The notes below the pieces were generated by a model. That model worked only from the letters and a program-made list of their open reading frames with translations, had not been told where the DNA came from and did not search any database. Below, in pieces: positions 58,300 through 64,000 of a stretch of 64,000 nt of DNA. Origin of the DNA: Cristatella mucedo (taxonomy: Eukaryota; Bryozoa; Phylactolaemata; Cristatellidae); NCBI GenBank assembly GCA_009760855.2, contig WPIO01000015.1:3395001-3459000 (forward strand). Direction: 5' to 3'. Within the stretch, counting starts at the first letter, position 1, and each line of letters begins with the position of its first letter. Position numbers and translations under genes: made by a program.

Positions 58300-58800
58300 T
58301 TTCAGGTACGTGCCATTGGAAGAATTCGGGTCTGCTTAGGGCCTAAGGGCGAGACGTTCAAGTTGGTTCGCACGCATTCGTCGCATTCCATCTCGACTTC
58401 CGTAGCTCATCTTGGCCTGTGCAATAAGGCACTTGCAGCTGGTGCAAAGCACTGCAGCTATGCTTGACTGCTGTCTGCGTCGCCGTTGCCCCACAATGCA
58501 GCCCCACTTCTCACCGACCAGCGCTGGCTCCCCATCAAGCAGCGCACTGTCCTCGAGGTTTTGCAGCTCACCTTTAGGTCTTTCAACCTCGTGCTCCAAC
58601 CTACCAATCCGCGCTGCTTTCCCAACAGGATAGGCGTCGTACCGCCGGATTTTCTCACTCAACTCGATTAGCTCGAGTAGCCTCGAACAAAGCTCAAATC
58701 CATTGAAGGAGACAGTGTCTTTAGTTTGCACTCTCCCAAAGACTGGAACTCTGCCTGCCAACTGACGCGATGGCATCCTTTGACTTGAGGGCATTAAAAA
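58300..58800 (+). mobile_element. Diverged LINE A coding fragment
   Basis: AIRHLQLVQSTAAMLDCCLR and QRWLPIKQRTVLEVLQLTFR align in order with the LINE A C-terminal block. No 3' tail follows. Confidence 0.7.
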
Positions 58801-58904
58801 AAAAGAAGCTTTAAGCGTCCGTGTTTCTCAGAGTATTCGCAAAACCGCTCCGTTTGTGCTCAATGCGCGGGGACGCTGTGTACAATATTACTAATTGATT
58901 GACT

Positions 58905-59040
58905 TGACAATGCGGCCTTGCTTTGGCCCGGGAGTAAAGTGCTCGGCTCAGTATCGATCAAAGTCGTGGACCCAAGCCCTCCTGCAGAAGTGCCTGGATA
59001 GAGGGTTAAATTCTCTCAGAGCACTTAACACTGGAAGCAT
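58905..59040 (+). mobile_element. SINE1 copy, worn, + strand
   Basis: TTTGGCCCGGGAGTAAAGTG (A-box region), GATCAAAGTCGTGGACCC (worn B box), then the tail GAAGTGCCTGGATAGAGG and TTCTCTCAGAGCACTTA. It is the only SINE1 copy seen in + orientation. Confidence 0.6.
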
Positions 59041-59935
59041 TTAAAATGCCCAGACAGAAATCTAGCTTTCTTAAATGCCAAACAAATTTCATTACATTAT
59101 TGTCATTATTTTTTTATTATACCATCTAGTTAGTATAGCCGTCGTCAGCGTGTCCTGTCCTTGCGGCTCAATGTCAAGGCTTCTGGCGGCCTAGGCAGCG
59201 GCTGTGGCTGGGCCGCGGAATTCTCTCACTAATGTGTTAATGCTAGATTATGCCCAAAAAACGTCGCTCATTCCAAGGACAGGCACGATCTTCCTGTTAC
59301 CCCAACGCTTTTTTTTGGTTTACTGCCTAAATAATTCAACTTAATAACCTGCAGAATGCCACTAACACAGTCGCTGTGCTCCTTAGCCCTGGGCACGCCC
59401 TGCTGCTGCTGCCGCACTAGTTCAAATCCGACGGACAAGAAGAAATGGGAAGCAATCAGAGCTGAAGGTAGGTTGTGAGCATCTGAGATGTCTTATCTCA
59501 CTCACTGGAAAAACTCGAAGCACTCGTCGAAAAACACTTCTTCAAGGCTTGGCTTTGAAAAGGCACGCCATTTTTTTTAAAGTCCCAGATTGATAGCCTG
59601 ACAATTTTGCCCTTTTCTGTAGATGTATCTTATCGTAACCGCTGCTAAATTTCTCCGCATGACGAAATCCATAGTTTCTGTTGCTACGGACGCCACTTCT
59701 GAGCCAGTAAGCTTCTTGTAGCTCCAAAAGTATTTGCATTTGGCCTTCCTCGGGTTTCATTGATGCTAATGCCATTGAGTATATATAGTTTGTGCCGGCA
59801 TTGGGAGCGCCCTACCTTCCCTGTTTTGAGCTTGGTGATGCTAAGCCAATAAAGTTACCCACATACATTATTCGTCTCAGAGCTAAAAGTATCTGAAATG
59901 TACGTCGGCGATTGTCGATACCAACCCGAGTTAAC
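59041..59935. other. Unassigned DNA with one possible orphan exon
   Basis: At 59355-59470 a + strand frame (MPLTQSLCSLALGTPC..., SSNPTDKKKWEAIRAEG) follows a CAG acceptor-like end and is closed by a GTAGGTT donor-like word. I do not recognise the protein and found no partner exon. Confidence 0.3.
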
Positions 59936-61385
59936 AATAATGCATTTATATTGCCCCCTCAGAGAACTTAATCTATTTCTAGGCACTTTTCATATGCTGT
60001 AATGGAAGCGTGATCAAAGGCTTAGAGGTCACATGCATAGTGTCAAAATGTAAATATGGTTAGTAGCAATATGCAGTGTTATCATGCATAAAGACGAAAC
60101 GTTGATCATGTTTCCCTTACAGTATATGTAAAGTACCACGACAGAAACTAAGCTCTCTGAGGACGCTCTACAAATTTATCATTATTATTATTATCATTTA
60201 AGAACTAGTCACAAAAACCTATCAAATCCAATGAGGAGAATGTGAGTCTTTTTAAATGTCGTCAAGGGGTTGTTCTGACGTCAGTCGGGGGGGGGTGAGT
60301 TTCGGGCTTTTGGAGCACACGAACTAAATGCACGGTCTCCAAATGATTTGAGGTGTCGCTATACGAGTTGATTCAGAAAAGCGGGTGGTACGGTGCCTAG
60401 TTTGTTGAGGGAGTAGTTCTGATATGTAGGCTGGAGCCAGAGATTGAAGAAACCTAAAAGTGAGTGACAGAACCTTGCAGTCGATGCTGGATTGGGAGCC
60501 AGTGCAGGTCAGCGAGAAGTGGTGCGATGTGGCAACAGCAACGCCCATGACAGACAAGCCTGGCTGCAGAGTTTTGCACAACTGCCTGATTGCACAGGTC
60601 GGTAGACCAGCAAGCAGTGAGTTATAGAAGTCGAGGCTGGTCCTTGCCATTGCATGGACCAATTCCGATGTAGTATCCCAACCTAAGCAGGCCAGAAAGT
60701 TTAGCAATGCTTTGTAGCAAAAAATAGGTCGATTTGACTTTGGAGCAGATATGGTTGTCTGGTGATTGGTCACTTTGGAATACAATACCCATATTTCGTC
60801 CAGATGCTACAGGAGACTTGCTGGCAGAGCCAACTTTGAGTGTTAAGGTTTCCGATGTCTGAGTAATACTTAGTTTGAAGACGACTTGTAAGTTGGTTTT
60901 TATCATTATTGAATTTGCGAAAGTGTGCTGTCATCCAAATGCACATGTTGGCAATACATGCAACCAGAGAGTAAAGAGAATTTGACGCGCTGGAGGGCTG
61001 GAAAGGATCAATGCATAGGTAAAGCTGAGTGTCATCGGCCCAGTGAAATTCTAGAGGGAGAGTATAAACTGTGAAAAAAGGCGGACCAAGCACAGAGCCA
61101 TGAGATATCCCGTACTTCAGCGGTTCCTCAGATGATCTTTGCCCGTTTACATCAATACTCTAGAGCCTCCTTTTGAGATAGGAGTTGAGCAATTGCAGTG
61201 CAGCGCCAGTGATGCCCAGGCGAGATGTGAGGCGCTCGTCAGGTATAGTGATTAATAGTGTCAAATGTTGGAATGAAGGATTGAACAAAACAAGCAGGGA
61301 GACTTCATGCAAGTGTTCATTACTGAGACGGTCGTTGTGCACCCGAAGCGATGCTGACGCAGCAGAGTGATTAGCTTAAAAAAAC
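59936..61385 (-). mobile_element. LINE A copy, RT core to tail, with an inserted + strand tail
   Basis: - strand text runs from RT (DERLTSRLGITGAALQLLN, HGSVLGPPFFTVYTLPL, WADDTQLYLCIDPFQPS with the YADD box changed to WADD) through the C-terminal block (ARTSLDFYNSLLAGLPTCAI) and 3' UTR to the hairpin and an AATAATG end near 59940. Between about 60095 and 60198 a + strand LINE A-type tail is inserted. Stops and frameshifts make it inactive. Confidence 0.82.
60095..60198 (+). mobile_element. Tail-only LINE A-type insertion inside LINE A
   Basis: TGTTTCCCTTACAGTATATG, AAAGTACCACGACAGAAAC, TCTGAGGACGCTCTAC and (ATT)n. Opposite orientation to the host copy, so the two tails form a long imperfect inverted repeat. 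Confidence 0.7.
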
Positions 61386-61894
61386 AGAGCGGAAATTACT
61401 TGCTAGGCTTGAAGTTGAGAGAGTTTAGCTGGTCTGCTACTATTCGTTCCAGAGTCGTTTATACACGAACGAGTAGAGATTTCTAACATGCCTGCTAAGT
61501 GCAAATATGTTCCTTGCAGGCAGCACTCCAAGCACAACTTTGAACAAGTTAATGAAAGCCACGCTAAAAACTTCTTGGGTTAGCATTCTGCTGCGAAGTT
61601 CTTTATCGAAACATTATACTGCGTTCACCTTGGCTGCAGGTTGTAGTCACGGGAAGTAAAATGAGGCCTTATCTAGCACGCAATCGAATGAGGTTTATCA
61701 GCCAAGCGGAATGCTTTTCTGAGCTGCTCTCAAGTGACGAAAATTTCTGGAGGTGGACCATAGCTCATTTCTTCACTTCATACTGACATTTGAATCAAAT
61801 AGCTGATGACAAGCAGTTTTGCATCTGCAGTGAGTGCTTATACTAAATGAGATGCTAAATGAATGCATGAAAAATTCTTGAGCCAAAATACCTA
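61386..61894. other. Unassigned DNA
   Basis: No gene recognised. Confidence 0.35.
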
Positions 61895-62560
61895 GCTCAT
61901 TTTTAGTATAGATGAGACACTGGTCGGCCTAAGTAAGAGAATGCAGGGGGCTTAAAGGTGACTGACAGAATCTTGAAATAGACGCGCTTCTTGATTGGCA
62001 GCCAGTGCCTATTGGTGAGCAGTGGTGCAATGTGGTAGTAACGGCGTTTACGATAAATAAGTCTAGCTGCTGAGTTGTTAACCCACTTCTAAGCGGCCTA
62101 TTTCGCTGATGGAAAGACCTGTTAGTAGTGAATTGCAGACGTCTCGTGGGGATGGCACAAATGCTTGGAACAGTTTTTCTGTAGCAAGCGGAGCTTTTAA
62201 AATATTACGTAGGTGAAAGTAGGCAACCTTGACTTTGGAGCTGATGTGCCCATCTCTTGACCAGTCAATTTGTAAGAAGACACACCAGATTTCAATCTGA
62301 GTCTATAAGAGCTATGCCAGTGGAGCCGATTTGAAGAGTTAGGCTTTCCAGTTTCTGATTAATACTTCGTTTGCTCAAAATTAGCAAGTTAGTTTTGTCA
62401 TCATTCAATCTCAGAGAGTTTATTGCTGGAGTCCAAGCATGTGAATCTTAGCCATACGTTTTGTTACGGAGCTAAGAACTGAGAAGGCTGAAAGGAGCTG
62501 AAATGGTAAAAGCAAAATGATAAATGCTTGTCGTCTGCATAAGGCATCGATCCCGAAAAT
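61895..62560 (-). mobile_element. Old LINE A-related copy
   Basis: The - strand shows MPYADDKHLSFCFYHFSSFQ near 62545 (YADD box) and then worn versions of the C-terminal block to the ISQSPLSPLHS-like region at about 61950. No hairpin tail was found. It abuts LINE B at about 62565. Confidence 0.65.
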
Positions 62561-62564
62561 CTTT

Positions 62565-64000
62565 TGAAATCCGCCTGCGATGTACTTCTTCTTGATCTGC
62601 ACCCAGACTTGGCCGACAGCCTCGATACCTTCACCGATGCAGTGAAGCTGGAACTTAGGAATGCCCTTTGCAAGCATTCCTGTACATTCTGTCCGCCTAC
62701 AAAGTCGTTGAGCTTCTTTCACTATAGCAGAAAATTCAAAAGATGCACCGCATTAAAACTCGGGCTTCAACGCCGCTTTGAAGAGACTGGGTCTGATAAA
62801 GATGGAGTCAATTTCATAGACGTCCTTCGAGTTTACACCCGTAAGCTTAGAAAAGCCATGGCTTCTTTTTCGCCCAAAAACTGAAGTCGTGCCCATTCAT
62901 ACCCAAAAATCATTTATGAGACGGGGAAATATTTCGGAGCCAAATCTGTGATGTCTCACTCCCCGGACACTAACGGCTCTGCCGACAAGTTTTTTGCTTT
63001 CTTCGCTTACAATTTGCACACATTCGCCGCTTCATAAGCCCCTCCGGCTAAAGCAATTTTTGAGCTGCAACCTGTGACCTTCCTTAAGAGATTTACCGAG
63101 GTTTCTGCCTGCGACGTGGCTACCTTAATACGGTCTAGAAAAAAGGGCTCGTCTCCTGAACCCCTATAACATCTCCTCTGTTGTCCTCACTGGCAGAACA
63201 ACTACATTCAGCCAAAACTGAGGTTCTTAGTGCATCTTTGCACAATGGGGGCTGTACCTAAGTCTTTCGAGTTGCCCCTCATTCGACCGCTTCATAAAAA
63301 GCCCGGATCTGGTACAGAGATCATAGCCAACTATCGCCCGGTCTCCATGCTTCCTCTTCTTTTTCGAGATTCTTGAAAAGATCTTCGCTAAGCCACTGGT
63401 AGCACACGTTGAAAAGAATGAATTGTCTGACCAAATTTATCTTTAATAAAGCGACACCACTCCACTGAAACTGTTCTCCACCGCATAACCAACGACATCC
63501 TATGCAGCAACGATGCCGGTAACGTCACTACCCCAGCCCTGTTGGTTTTATCAGCTGCATTCGGTAGTAATGACCACGATGTCCTACTTGAACGATTGAG
63601 AAGACGATCAAACTGGCAGACTGGTGGTTCAAGTCGTACTTTTCCGATCGTCTTTAATCCGCATCGTGTGGGGGTCAAGTCTCATCCAGCAGACCAGTCA
63701 TCTGCAGAGTCCCGCTAGGGTCTGTTCTCGGTTCTTCACTGGTCTCCATTTATACTGAACCTCTGAGAAAATTGACACGGTTCCGAGGGATCGGCTATCA
63801 TTTCTACGCTCGAGGACACAGTTGTATTTTCCGTTTAAACCCCTGTCGGAATTTGTGGCAGCGAGTGATAAACTGGACGCTTGCCTTGTCAGCATTCGAC
63901 AATGGATTTCGGTCAATTTCCTTAAATTAAGCGATTACAAAACGGAACTGCTACTCATAGAATACCCTAGACTCGTGGCTGAAGTAGAAGATTTTGCTCG
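62565..64000 (+). mobile_element. LINE B copy running off the window end
   Basis: The 5' part (62564-62884) encodes LGLQRRFEETGSDKDGVNF and KLRKAMASF, a linker region not seen in the other copies. Next come ADKFFAFFAYNLHTFAAS, PKSFELPLIRPLHKKPGS, IIANYRPVSMLPLL, LLVLSAAFGSNDHDVLLERL, and worn text past the YADD position (ISTLEDTVVF) to the window edge. Frameshifts and stops are frequent. Confidence 0.78.

Noticed and set aside
61490-61590. Short frame MPAKCKYVPCRQHSKHNF resembling a Cys/His zinc motif
   Set aside because: Thirty-one codons, incomplete motif spacing, no splice context.
62564-62884. 106-codon + strand frame considered as a host gene
   Set aside because: Its end leads directly into LINE B text in the same orientation, so it is best read as the linker region of that retrotransposon.

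Overview
This is nuclear DNA from an invertebrate animal. It has spliced genes with GT-AG introns, long CT and GT microsatellites, and many dead non-LTR retrotransposon copies with tRNA-derived SINEs among them. The chitin synthase shares several short motifs (QRRRWGPST, LYFLCIPSGYLLL) with what I remember of spiralian (mollusc or annelid type) enzymes rather than insect ones. A spiralian or another non-insect invertebrate is therefore the best guess, but the species cannot be named from sequence alone.

Three host genes are supported and could be joined exon by exon with consistent phases. (1) A chitin synthase on the + strand, 254-7098. It has eight exons here, its 5' part lies outside the window, and its polyA signal is at 7261. 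(2) A secretory-pathway cyclophilin, PPIB type, on the + strand, 30282-33324. It has five exons and 222 residues and is complete. (3) A mitochondrial pentatricopeptide protein of the PTCD2 type on the - strand, 51323-43297. It has nine exons and 412 residues, is complete, and has a likely polyA signal near 42454. The three are functionally unrelated: cuticle or shell polysaccharide synthesis, ER protein folding, and mitochondrial RNA processing.

Most other readable sequence is mobile-element debris. LINE A is an L2/CR1-like element whose 3' end carries a conserved hairpin and an (ATT)n tail. LINE B is a second reverse-transcriptase family whose 3' end runs into ATTACATT repeats. SINE1 has a tRNA-like head and a 3' tail that copies the LINE A hairpin, so LINE A (or a close relative) is its probable mobiliser. 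SINE2 is a second tRNA-derived family with three copies and a different tail. Nested insertions are common (7.5-8.1, 15-17, 35-38 and 54-56 kb and 60-64 kb), and every LINE copy is 5'-truncated or broken.

Layout: 0-7.3 kb chitin synthase; 7.5-8.1 kb LINE/SINE remnants; 8.1-15 kb mostly unassigned DNA with two perfect hairpins; 15-19.7 kb nested LINE/SINE insertions; 19.9-21.2 kb GC-rich unassigned DNA with a G-quadruplex motif; 21.7-30 kb microsatellites, LINE A, SINE1 and a degenerate direct repeat; 30-33.3 kb cyclophilin; 33.8-38 kb LINE B and LINE A; 38-42.4 kb fragments and SINE2; 42.4-51.3 kb PTCD2; 51.9-64 kb SINE2 and stacked LINE copies. No bacterial feature, CRISPR array, rRNA gene or convincing functional tRNA gene was seen.
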